Part shown: one piece after another, positions 1 to 6,025 of the stretch
Position numbering within the stretch: position 1 is the first letter of the stretch
Layout: each line of letters begins with the position of its first letter
NCBI GenBank assembly: GCA_041497995.1
Contig: JBGQHM010000242.1
Coordinates: 1 to 10,329 of the forward strand
DNA length: 10,329 nt
Origin: DATKMS01 sp041497995
GTDB taxonomy: Bacteria; Desulfobacterota; Binatia; HRBIN30
Direction of reading: 5' to 3'
Program-made: the position numbers and the translations under genes
The notes under the pieces: model-generated
What the model was told of the DNA's origin: nothing
Databases searched by the model: none
The model's input: the letters and a program-made list of their open reading frames with translations, nothing else

Positions 1-14
1 AAGGGAGTGGGAGA

Positions 15-179
15 ATGACATTTGCGCGCCTGGATACAGCGACAGATCCCCAATCGGCTGGCCCGCCGTGCCTCGGTCGCACGTCCCTGAAGCCCATGCT
101 GCGGCTACGCGGGGAGGAAAGGAGGGAGCGTATGGAGCAATCCGCTGAGACCACCGGCGTGCTGTTCGACCACGGCTGA
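15..179 (+). CDS. Possible small ORF, 54 residues, unrecognised
   Basis: An ATG at 15 is preceded at about the right distance by a purine-rich AGGGAG (2-7) and is followed by 53 further sense codons and TGA. The predicted peptide is Arg-rich in the middle (around residues 30-40, with LRLRGEERRER) and has no signal peptide or membrane segment. An internal ATG at 132, behind a GGAGGAAAGGAGGG run, would give a 15-residue peptide in the same frame. The frame stays open to the window edge, so this may instead be the C-terminus of a longer gene. Third-position G+C is high but not decisive. I recognise no family, and this may be non-coding. Confidence 0.22.
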   Translation: MTFARLDTATDPQSAGPPCLGRTSLKPMLRLRGEERRERMEQSAETTGVLFDHG

Positions 180-232
180 CGTTCAGCAATCTGCGATAGC
201 GAATTCCATCTCAATACGTCGCTCACAAGTAC

Positions 233-240
233 AAAGGAGA
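233..240 (+). promoter_or_regulatory. Ribosome binding site of the Cys-rich gene
   Basis: AAAGGAGA lies 7 bases before the ATG at 248. It is a near-consensus Shine-Dalgarno sequence and fixes that start. Confidence 0.75.
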
Positions 241-247
241 AAGAGAC

Positions 248-703
248 ATGACTCGAAGAAACATCTGCAGATCGATAGTAGGATTGGCGGCACTTCTCAC
301 CCTGACCATGGCCGTCTCGGCCTGGGCGCATGGACCATCCCGCGGCGGGTTTGGTGGTCCAGGCCTACTGGGCATCAAGTCCGGCGGACCCGCGGGCGGA
401 TTGCTCCAGGAATTGATCTATCCATGCCAGGCTGACTGCGCGAACAACGCTCGTACGTGCTCCGACACCGCGGACGCCGATGCGCTCACCTGCATCTCAG
501 GGGCGTGCGCAACGGAGATTCAGACCGCGCAGAGCGAGTGCGCCACCGATCGCGGCGCACAGACCTGCAAGGACGCGGTCACCGCCCTCCGGACGTGTGC
601 GCAGTCGTGCCTCAGCACCCGACAGACGGCACTCACCGCTTGCCGCGACGCGTTGGGCAGCTGCCGCGAAGCCTGCAGCCCGACGCCAACACCGACGCCG
701 TAA
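248..703 (+). CDS. Small exported cysteine-ladder protein with Thr/Pro tail
   Basis: This is a 151-residue protein of unknown function. Residues 1-28 form a signal peptide with Arg-Arg at 3-4, a hydrophobic core and a likely cut after AWA. A Gly-rich stretch (about 31-51) follows. Twelve cysteines then fall at 60, 64, 71, 82, 87, 98, 107, 117, 121, 132, 139 and 143, in an Ala/Thr/Gln-rich sequence that looks helical. Many of the spacings are i+4, i+7 or i+11, which puts those cysteines on one helix face. The outer spacings mirror each other (3, 6, 10 intervening residues at the start; 10, 6, 3 at the end). The protein ends in PTPTPTP with nothing behind it. It could be a disulfide-stapled helical hairpin or bundle, or a metal-binding Cys-lined bundle of the kind seen in copper-storage proteins; I cannot assign it to either. 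It has a good ribosome binding site and is separated from the next gene by a strong hairpin, so it is probably its own transcription unit. Confidence 0.85.
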   Translation: MTRRNICRSIVGLAALLTLTMAVSAWAHGPSRGGFGGPGLLGIKSGGPAGGLLQELIYPCQADCANNARTCSDTADADALTCISGACATEIQTAQSECATDRGAQTCKDAVTALRTCAQSCLSTRQTALTACRDALGSCREACSPTPTPTP

Positions 704-748
704 GTGATTCGGCGCGCGGACCGCCGGTGGCATGCGGGGCAACGGCCA

Positions 749-786
749 TGCTGGGTAGCGGGACAAACTGATCCCGCTGCCCAGCA
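749..786 (+). terminator. Strong 15-bp hairpin after the Cys-rich gene
   Basis: Bases 749-763 pair with 772-786 around an 8-base loop (CAAACTGA). All 15 pairs form, with a single T-G wobble (756 with 779). The hairpin lies 45 bases after the stop codon at 703. No T-run follows, so a classical intrinsic terminator is not proven; in G+C-rich bacteria, T-poor hairpins can still terminate transcription or protect the mRNA 3' end. It marks the boundary between the small gene and the downstream operon. Confidence 0.6.
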
Positions 787-876
787 GCCTGCGTCGCGTG
801 TTTGCTGCCGCCTGCGCTGGACCAACAGCCCGCTCTCGTGTTCGCGCCTCGAGATCGCTGAGACGGGTAGATTGGG

Positions 877-898
877 CCGCCTCGTGGCGGACTGGAGG
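877..898 (+). promoter_or_regulatory. Ribosome binding site and small hairpin before the DHOR gene
   Basis: GGAGG at 894-898 stands 4 bases before the ATG at 903 and decides this start over the upstream in-frame ATG at 798. Just before it, CCGCC (877-881) and GGCGG (886-890) can pair around a TCGT loop, placing a 5-bp hairpin against the ribosome binding site. The ribosome binding site is likely; a regulatory role for the hairpin is only a possibility. Confidence 0.5.
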
Positions 899-902
899 AA
901 AA

Positions 903-2306
903 ATGAGTATCTCGCGAATCGCACAATTTGTCTGTCTAGTGTCTGTGCTGACCGCGGCAAACGCCCACGCCGGACCAGCCAATCGTCACCACCGTGGACA
1001 AATGCTGGAGGTAGTGAGTCTGACCGGCTTCGGCGCGCCGCTGCCGGCGGTGGCGCAAAATCCCTCTGACCTGCAGATCTTCGCCAACGGCCAGCTCGAC
1101 TTCAAGGAAGTCGAAACGCTGCCGCAGATAGGACCGCTGTTCAATGGTGTGTCGTGCGCTGGGTGTCACTCGCAGCCGGCGATCGGCGGCGCCGGCTTGT
1201 TCATCAACGAGGTACGGGTGCGGCACAACACTCAGCCCGGCCCGGTGCACATCTTCGCTGTGGACAATATGCTGCGCCAGGGCCCGCAGTCACAGGGCGG
1301 GACGCCCATCTTCACCAGCGGAATCGAGGCGGAGCCGTTGGGCTGTCAGATCACAGTGCCGGGATGCCAGCTCTCGCCCTGTCAGCAAGAAGAGGCGTTG
1401 GAAACCACCTTCAGTACCAGCTTGCGGACGTGCGACCCGAGCAGTGCCGACTTTGCCAGCGGCGGCAATTGCGTCGTCGGGCGCGCGGCAACTCCGCTCT
1501 TCGGCTTGGGCCTGGTCGAGGCGGTCGCTGACTCGACGTTTGGGCAGCTCGCGCAAAACCAGCTGTCATCGGTGCGTGGCGCGGTCAAGCAAGTGACCGA
1601 GGATGGTGCACAACGCGTGGCGCGGTTCGGCTGGAAGAACGATCACGCGACGTTACGCGCGTTCTCGGCAGATGCCTACCTCAACGAGATGGGCATTACG
1701 AACCCGGACAGTCCGACTGAGGTCAGCAATTGCGCCCTCAACCAGCAGCAGTTCGGTATCACGCTGCAGACGAGCGACGACCCAGAGGACGACACGGAGT
1801 CGGATGGTCTGGCTGATATCGACAGATTCGCTGACTTCATGCGAGCGCTGAATCCGCCCCCAACACTTCAATCAACCTCTTCTGGCCGGAATGGTGCGCG
1901 CGTGTTCAATCAGATTGGTTGCCAGTCCTGTCACGCGGCGAGCCTGACCACTGCGCAGAATCCGGCGTTGTTTATTCCACCGACCACTGGCGGCGTACCG
2001 ATCAGCTCCACGCTGAACGCGGCCCTCGCCAAACGGACCTTTCATCCGTACTCCGACTTCCTGCTGCACGACATGGGTTCGCTCGGTGACGGGATAACCT
2101 CCGGCACGGCGGGTCCGAGAATGGTGCGGACGGCACCGTTGTGGGGTGTGCGCGCACGGTCGCGCTTCCTGCACGATGGGCGAGCCGGCACGTTCGCCGA
2201 AGCCATCGCACTGCATGCGGGTCAGGGTGCTGCCGCGGCAGCCGCCTTCTTGGCACTGCCGGCGACCCAGCAGCAGCAGGTGATCGACTTCCTCAACACA
2301 ATATGA
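903..2306 (+). CDS. Di-heme oxidoreductase, DHOR (DUF1111) family, exported
   Basis: This 467-residue protein is a c-type di-heme oxidoreductase of the DHOR family, distantly related to MauG/cytochrome c peroxidases. Residues 1-23 form a signal peptide ending AHA. The first heme motif is CAGCH (85-89), preceded by the family's GPLFNGVSC context; the second is CQSCH (340-344). Family-typical segments follow: YSDFLLHDMG (383-392, His389), RTAPLWGV (409-416), FLHDGRAGTFAEAI (422-435, His424) and a C-terminal FLNTI. The usual HGGEA-like segment reads HAGQG (438-442), a small departure. Cysteines at 148, 155, 160, 177 and 190 could form disulfides in the insert between the hemes. The ATG at 903 has a ribosome binding site and immediately yields the signal peptide; the in-frame ATG at 798 would bury it under 35 Arg-rich residues. 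This is the first gene of the apparent operon, and its stop overlaps the next start. The substrate is unknown: members are annotated as peroxidase-like or thiol oxidoreductase-like largely without biochemistry. Confidence 0.92.
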   Translation: MSISRIAQFVCLVSVLTAANAHAGPANRHHRGQMLEVVSLTGFGAPLPAVAQNPSDLQIFANGQLDFKEVETLPQIGPLFNGVSCAGCHSQPAIGGAGLFINEVRVRHNTQPGPVHIFAVDNMLRQGPQSQGGTPIFTSGIEAEPLGCQITVPGCQLSPCQQEEALETTFSTSLRTCDPSSADFASGGNCVVGRAATPLFGLGLVEAVADSTFGQLAQNQLSSVRGAVKQVTEDGAQRVARFGWKNDHATLRAFSADAYLNEMGITNPDSPTEVSNCALNQQQFGITLQTSDDPEDDTESDGLADIDRFADFMRALNPPPTLQSTSSGRNGARVFNQIGCQSCHAASLTTAQNPALFIPPTTGGVPISSTLNAALAKRTFHPYSDFLLHDMGSLGDGITSGTAGPRMVRTAPLWGVRARSRFLHDGRAGTFAEAIALHAGQGAAAAAAFLALPATQQQQVIDFLNTI

Positions 2307-4306
2307 GTGATCGTGTGCTGAGCCCAACCCGTATCGCGCTCACGTGGTTGATACTCGGCGCGCAGATCGCGAGCGCCGCCGAGCACTTCGAGCTGCGCAA
2401 CTCCGTGTCGGCGCGCGCAACCGCAGCACACTGGTTGCGCGCGGCCGACATGGATGAATCGTTGGAGATGTCGATGACCCTCCGGCTGCAGCAGGCAGAC
2501 GAGCTCGCCGCGTTGATCGCGGCGCAGCAAGACCCGGGGTCGGCCCAGTATCATCGTTGGCTCACGCCCGACGAATTCGCCGCCCGCTTCGCGCCTTCGC
2601 CCAACGACTCCGGCGCCGTCGTCGATTGGCTGCAGCGTGAAGGGTTTGTGGTGCACCCGAAGATGAGCGGCGCACGCATCGATTTCAGCGGTACAGCAGG
2701 CGGCGTCGAACGGACCTTCGGCGTGCGCATGAACCACTACCGCCATCGTGGTCGCACCCCCCTCGCCAATGACACTCCGCCGCTCCTCCCGTCCGAATTT
2801 CTCGGCGCTGTGACCTTCGTTCGGCTGAACACCTTTCCACTGGCCGAGCCGCTGGTGCGCATCTCGAGCTCCGCCGGAGTTACCACGGCGATGGCGCCGG
2901 CGGATATGTACGTCGCATATGACATGCAGACACTGCTCGACACGGGTGTGAACGGGTCGGGACAGACGATTGCCGTCGTGGCGCGTTCCGACTTCAATCT
3001 GAGCGACGTCGTCGGCTTCGAGCAGCAGTTCGGTGTGCCGGTACACAGTCCGGTCAAGGTGTTCTCCGGGACGAACCCCGGCATTGGAGCGCCAAACGGA
3101 GTGTGCCAAGGCATCCGCAGCCAGCGGCAGCTCCAGATCTGTATCGAAGGTGAGGAAGCCGAGGTGCTCCTGGATACGCAATGGGCAAGTGCGATGGCGC
3201 CGGGCGCCACCGTGCTCGTCGACATCAGTGGAGCCGACATCGATGTGTCGTTGATTGACATCGTGACGAATCATCCCGAAGCGAAGACGATCACCATGAG
3301 CTTCGGAGCCTGTGAGCGGTTGGACCGCTCCGACCTCAGCCTCTTCGGGCCCCTATACGCGCAGGCGGCGGCGCAGGGACAGGCGGTGCTGGTAGCAACG
3401 GGAGATGACGGTGCCGACGGTTGCCAAGATGGGCGCGGGCGCAGCGTCAACGTCTTGGCCAGCGATCCGAACGTCACCGCCGTCGGCGGCACTGCGCTCG
3501 ACCCGGGCTTCAACGCCAGCGGCACCGCCACGGTTTACGTCAGCGAGACCGTCTGGAACGATGGTGACGGCGCTTCGGGCGGTGGAGCGAGCGCGCTGGT
3601 AGCAAAGCCAAGTTACCAGAGCGCTCCCGGCGTTCCCGCGGACAGGGCTCGGGATCAGCCCGATGTGTCGCTCCTCGCGAGCCCATCGAATGCCGGGTAC
3701 ATCATGATCCTCGAGGGTCGCGTCGCCGTCTCTGGTGGCACGAGTGGGTCGGCGCCGAGCTGGGCAGGGATCGTGGCGCTACTGAATCATGCCCTCCACG
3801 TCGATGGAGCGGGTCCTCTGAACGCGACCTTGTACATGCTTGGACGACAGCAATACGCCGAGAACGGTGCGGCCGTGTTCCACGATATCACGCGCGGCGA
3901 CAACGGCTTCGACGGCGTACTCGGGTACGGTGCGGGCTCGGGCTACGATCTCGCTACCGGCCTCGGAACTCCGGATGTGGACCGGTTGGCGCAGGCCCTG
4001 GAGGCAATTGGCAACGTACCCACGCCAACGGCGACGCCCACAGCTATGGTAGTCGCAACGGTAACTCCGACGCCCACAAGCCCGCCAGCCACGCAGCCGG
4101 CGACTCCCGTGGGAAGGCCGTGCGTTGGCGACTGCAACGACGATCAGTCCGTGAGCATCGACGAACTTCTCGCTCTCGTGAACATCGCCTTCGGCAGCGC
4201 GAACGTCTCGACCTGCGCGGCCGGAGATCTGAACGGCGACGGGCGGATCACCATTGATGAGATCCTCACGGCCGTAAACGCGGCGCTCGACGGCTGCGCC
4301 GATTGA
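2303..4306 (+). CDS. S53 family serine-carboxyl pro-peptidase (sedolisin/kumamolisin-like) with dockerin-like tail
   Basis: This is a 667-residue secreted endopeptidase precursor of the S53 family, whose characterised members act at acidic pH. Layout: signal peptide 1-26 (cut near ASA); pro-kumamolisin activation domain about 30-185, with the typical QYHRWLTPDEFAARFAPS (82-99); catalytic domain about 197-568; Thr/Pro linker about 573-602; dockerin-like module 607-665. Expected catalytic residues are present: Glu287 and Asp291 (E-x3-D), oxyanion Asp368 in ATGDDG, and nucleophile Ser481 in GGTSGSAP. The C-terminal calcium site is visible as Asp528-Ile529 and Asp549 in GYDLATGLGTP. All key residues are intact, so the enzyme should be active after propeptide removal. 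I chose the ATG at 2303, which overlaps the preceding stop as ATGA and starts directly with the signal peptide; the longer frame from 2141 adds 54 residues encoded within the DHOR gene. No Shine-Dalgarno is seen before 2303, so translation probably depends on coupling to the upstream gene. A protein-degrading or protein-processing role is secure; the natural substrate is unknown. Confidence 0.95.
   Translation: MSDRVLSPTRIALTWLILGAQIASAAEHFELRNSVSARATAAHWLRAADMDESLEMSMTLRLQQADELAALIAAQQDPGSAQYHRWLTPDEFAARFAPSPNDSGAVVDWLQREGFVVHPKMSGARIDFSGTAGGVERTFGVRMNHYRHRGRTPLANDTPPLLPSEFLGAVTFVRLNTFPLAEPLVRISSSAGVTTAMAPADMYVAYDMQTLLDTGVNGSGQTIAVVARSDFNLSDVVGFEQQFGVPVHSPVKVFSGTNPGIGAPNGVCQGIRSQRQLQICIEGEEAEVLLDTQWASAMAPGATVLVDISGADIDVSLIDIVTNHPEAKTITMSFGACERLDRSDLSLFGPLYAQAAAQGQAVLVATGDDGADGCQDGRGRSVNVLASDPNVTAVGGTALDPGFNASGTATVYVSETVWNDGDGASGGGASALVAKPSYQSAPGVPADRARDQPDVSLLASPSNAGYIMILEGRVAVSGGTSGSAPSWAGIVALLNHALHVDGAGPLNATLYMLGRQQYAENGAAVFHDITRGDNGFDGVLGYGAGSGYDLATGLGTPDVDRLAQALEAIGNVPTPTATPTAMVVATVTPTPTSPPATQPATPVGRPCVGDCNDDQSVSIDELLALVNIAFGSANVSTCAAGDLNGDGRITIDEILTAVNAALDGCAD
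4121..4297 (+). other. Dockerin-like module, copy A (C-terminus of the S53 peptidase)
   Basis: This encodes residues 607-665 of the peptidase, bounded by CVGDC and DGC. Two EF-hand-type loops are present: Asp610/Asn612/Asp614 to Glu621, and Asp642/Asn644/Asp646 to Glu653, each followed by a helix (ELLALVNIAF and EILTAVNAAL). This is the duplicated calcium-loop and helix layout of type I dockerins, with extra cysteines. Type I dockerins normally bind cohesins; no cohesin gene is in this window. Confidence 0.8.
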
Positions 4307-4308
4307 TC

Positions 4309-4315
4309 AAGGGGG
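4309..4315 (+). promoter_or_regulatory. G-rich ribosome binding site before the dockerin/CX4CH gene
   Basis: AAGGGGG lies 5 bases before the ATG at 4321 and favours that start over the in-frame TTG at 4303, which overlaps the previous stop. Confidence 0.55.
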
Positions 4316-4320
4316 TGGGC

Positions 4321-5013
4321 ATGAAGCGTTTCCTGGGAACGCGGGTCTGTACGACGCTACTACTGCTATGCGTGCTGCACGGCCCGTTCGCGCGCCGCAG
4401 CAACGCCGCGTGTGTCGGTGATTGCGACGGCAGTGGCGATGTCACGGTGAACGAGCTCATCATCATGGTCAACATCACCCTGGGTTCGGCACCGCTTTCC
4501 AACTGCGAGGCCGGCGACGCCGACGCGAGCGGCGACATCACCATCAATGAGATCATTGCGGCCGTGAACAGCGTCCTCGGCGGGTGTCCCCTGGCATCCG
4601 CGACGCCCACTCCGTCGCCATCGGCGATGCCCACTCCGACATTCAGCCTCGATTCCACGTTCCCGCAGATTCAGTCGACGATCTTCAACCCGACCTGTCT
4701 CGGCGTGGGCTGCCACAACATGACCGATCAAAGCGGCAGCCTTGTCCTCGAAGGCAGCGGCGCCTACGCCAATCTGGTGGGGGTCGCCCCGCTCAACGTT
4801 CCGGCGAGCCAGGGCGGTATGCTACGTGTCGATCCGGGCAACCCGGCGAACAGCTTCCTGATCACCAAGCTGACGCTGCCCGCAGTGTTCGATCTGCAGT
4901 TCGGTAGCCGCATGCCATTGGCTGCTCAGCCACTCACCGCGCAGCAGATCGAAAACGTCAGCGCGTGGATCTTGCGCGGTGCGCTACCGGACGAAGCGCC
5001 AGCGGGCAACTAA
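4321..5013 (+). CDS. Exported protein: N-terminal dockerin-like module plus CX4CH cytochrome c-like domain
   Basis: This 230-residue protein has a signal peptide (1 to about 30, ending SNAA), a dockerin-like module (31-89), a short Thr/Pro linker (94-107) and a C-terminal domain (about 113-230). The C-terminal domain opens with FPQIQSTIFNPTC and holds C126-x4-C131-H132, then LVGV (152-155), a PGNPANSFLITKL stretch (172-184) and RMP (198-200), ending in an AWILRGA helix (215-221). This resembles the small cytochrome c-like domains common in exported proteins of deltaproteobacteria and planctomycetes. CX4CH is a known though less common heme c attachment motif, for example in cytochrome c3; Met199 is a plausible distal ligand. 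Heme binding is therefore likely but not proven. The gene starts 14 bases after the peptidase stop and is in the same operon. A carrier or electron-transfer partner for the DHOR enzyme is a reasonable inference only. Confidence 0.87.
   Translation: MKRFLGTRVCTTLLLLCVLHGPFARRSNAACVGDCDGSGDVTVNELIIMVNITLGSAPLSNCEAGDADASGDITINEIIAAVNSVLGGCPLASATPTPSPSAMPTPTFSLDSTFPQIQSTIFNPTCLGVGCHNMTDQSGSLVLEGSGAYANLVGVAPLNVPASQGGMLRVDPGNPANSFLITKLTLPAVFDLQFGSRMPLAAQPLTAQQIENVSAWILRGALPDEAPAGN
4411..4587 (+). other. Dockerin-like module, copy B (N-terminus of the CX4CH protein)
   Basis: This encodes residues 31-89. It aligns without gaps to the module at the end of the upstream peptidase, with 31 of 59 residues identical by my count, including all four cysteines, both loop-starting Asp residues and both loop-ending Glu residues (Asp34 to Glu45, Asp66 to Glu77). 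The fifth loop position is Ser (38 and 70) where copy A has Asp, so calcium binding may be weaker. The two copies start 290 bases apart across a gene boundary. Confidence 0.78.
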
Positions 5014-5052
5014 CCTCATCCCGAAAAACATATCGTGCAAACACGCTGACGG

Positions 5053-5058
5053 AAGGAG
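5053..5058 (+). promoter_or_regulatory. Ribosome binding site of the intradiol dioxygenase gene
   Basis: AAGGAG sits 6 bases before the ATG at 5065 and fixes that start. Confidence 0.75.
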
Positions 5059-5064
5059 AATACA

Positions 5065-5970
5065 ATGGCGACACGAACACAGCCCGACCATTTACTGAGC
5101 CGACGGGAGGCTCTCGGCGCGATCGGCGTTGCCGGTATGACCGCGCTTGTGGGATGCGGGGGCGACTCCGGTTCAGCAACGCCGAGTACTGCGACTCAGA
5201 TCCCAACCGGAACAGCCACCCCGAAGCCTTCCGCGACAGCAACGGCTACCGGGGCCGCGTCGGCGAGCGCCACGCCGCCCACGGCAACCGCGACGACGAA
5301 GCCCGCGGCTACATCCACTCCCACCGCCTCGCCCACGCCGACGCCAACACCGGGCGCGCTCTCGTGCGTGGTCACGCCAGCGGAAACGGAGGGACCGTAC
5401 TTCGTCGATGTGCGGCTCAATCGCTCCGATCTCACCTCAGGTACGACCCGGCCGGGCGTTGTGAACGGACTTCCCCTGCTTCTCAAGTTCGGCGTCTTCA
5501 CCGTGGCTGGCAACGCGTGCACGCCCCTGGCCGGTGCGGTGGTTGACGTCTGGCACGCCGATGCGGTCGGCGTCTACTCCGACGAGCAGGTGCAGAACAC
5601 GCTCGGGGAAACCTATCTGCGCGGATACCAGTTCACCGACCAAGCCGGCGCTGCCAGCTTCACGACAATCTATCCTGGATGGTATCCGGGACGGACAGTC
5701 CACGTGCATTTCAAGGTACGCATCTTCTCCGCATCTGGTGCGACGACCTTCGAGTTTACATCGCAAGTGTTCTTCGACGACACGATCACCGACCTGGTCT
5801 TGGCTAATGCTCCCTACAACAGCCGCGGGCAACGCGACACGCGGAATGCGAACGATATGGTCTACAACACCGCGGGCACCGCCGGCGCGCGACTCTTGGC
5901 CGATCTCCAGCCGGCAACGAGTGGTGCAGGTTACGTGGCGTCGTTCACCGTCGGTCTCCAGCTAAGTTGA
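5065..5970 (+). CDS. Intradiol ring-cleavage dioxygenase, Tat-type lipoprotein
   Basis: This 301-residue protein belongs to the family of non-heme Fe(III) dioxygenases that split catechols between the two hydroxylated carbons (protocatechuate 3,4-dioxygenase/catechol 1,2-dioxygenase superfamily). The N-terminus has a twin-arginine motif (SRREALG, 12-18), a hydrophobic core and a lipobox LVGC with Cys31 as lipidation site, so it is probably exported folded and membrane-anchored. A 60-residue Thr/Pro/Ala linker (about 38-97) precedes the catalytic domain (about 101-301), which begins TPAETEGPYF. Predicted iron ligands are Tyr171 (in DAVGVYSD), Tyr207 (in YPGWYPGR), His213 and His215 (HVH); Arg210 matches the substrate-site Arg three residues before the first His. 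WHADA (163-167) replaces the WHCDA often seen in such exported members. It is last in the operon, 51 bases after the previous stop. The aromatic substrate cannot be read from sequence; no other gene of a beta-ketoadipate route is present. Confidence 0.93.
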   Translation: MATRTQPDHLLSRREALGAIGVAGMTALVGCGGDSGSATPSTATQIPTGTATPKPSATATATGAASASATPPTATATTKPAATSTPTASPTPTPTPGALSCVVTPAETEGPYFVDVRLNRSDLTSGTTRPGVVNGLPLLLKFGVFTVAGNACTPLAGAVVDVWHADAVGVYSDEQVQNTLGETYLRGYQFTDQAGAASFTTIYPGWYPGRTVHVHFKVRIFSASGATTFEFTSQVFFDDTITDLVLANAPYNSRGQRDTRNANDMVYNTAGTAGARLLADLQPATSGAGYVASFTVGLQLS

Positions 5971-6025
5971 CCCACATTCTGCTCTCGCCACCGTGCGGCG
6001 ACCGCCAGCGGCCGCTCCGTTCACG
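5971..6025. other. Convergent intergenic gap
   Basis: These 55 bases separate the stop of the dioxygenase gene from the stop of the opposing gene. They contain only a weak 5-bp hairpin (TCGCC at 5985-5989 with GGCGA at 5997-6001) and a perfect 10-base palindrome AGCGGCCGCT (6007-6016). Either could help a shared bidirectional terminator, but there is no T-run, so I do not call one. Confidence 0.35.

Larger units (their letters stand above)
1..247. other. Leader region upstream of the Cys-rich gene
   Basis: No recognisable gene family is found here. The frame containing position 15 is open from the window edge to a stop at 177-179, so it could be the tail of a gene cut by the edge or a short ORF (listed separately). 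The last 60 bases before the next gene should hold its promoter, but I cannot point to a convincing -35/-10 pair. The only clear signal is the ribosome binding site just before position 248. Confidence 0.5.

Noticed and set aside
798..902. Upstream in-frame extension of the DHOR gene from the ATG at 798
   Set aside because: It adds 35 Arg-rich residues ahead of a clear signal peptide, while the ATG at 903 has its own GGAGG.
497..982. Minus-strand frames opposite the Cys-rich gene and the hairpin
   Set aside because: They are Arg/Ala-rich, without a signal or known motif, and span the terminator-like hairpin; the plus-strand gene has a signal peptide and a ribosome binding site.
2141..2302. 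Upstream extension of the S53 peptidase from the ATG at 2141
   Set aside because: These 54 codons lie out of frame inside the conserved C-terminal part of the DHOR gene and would hide the signal peptide that begins at 2303.
2222..3274. Long minus-strand open frame of 350 residues
   Set aside because: It lies antisense to the S53 peptidase; its translation is His/Arg-rich without domain features and is explained by high G+C shadowing.
2303..4306. Subtilisin (S8) assignment for the peptidase
   Set aside because: The pro-kumamolisin domain, the E-x3-D pair and the GTSGSAP serine context fit S53; the S8 Asp-His-Ser motifs are not seen.
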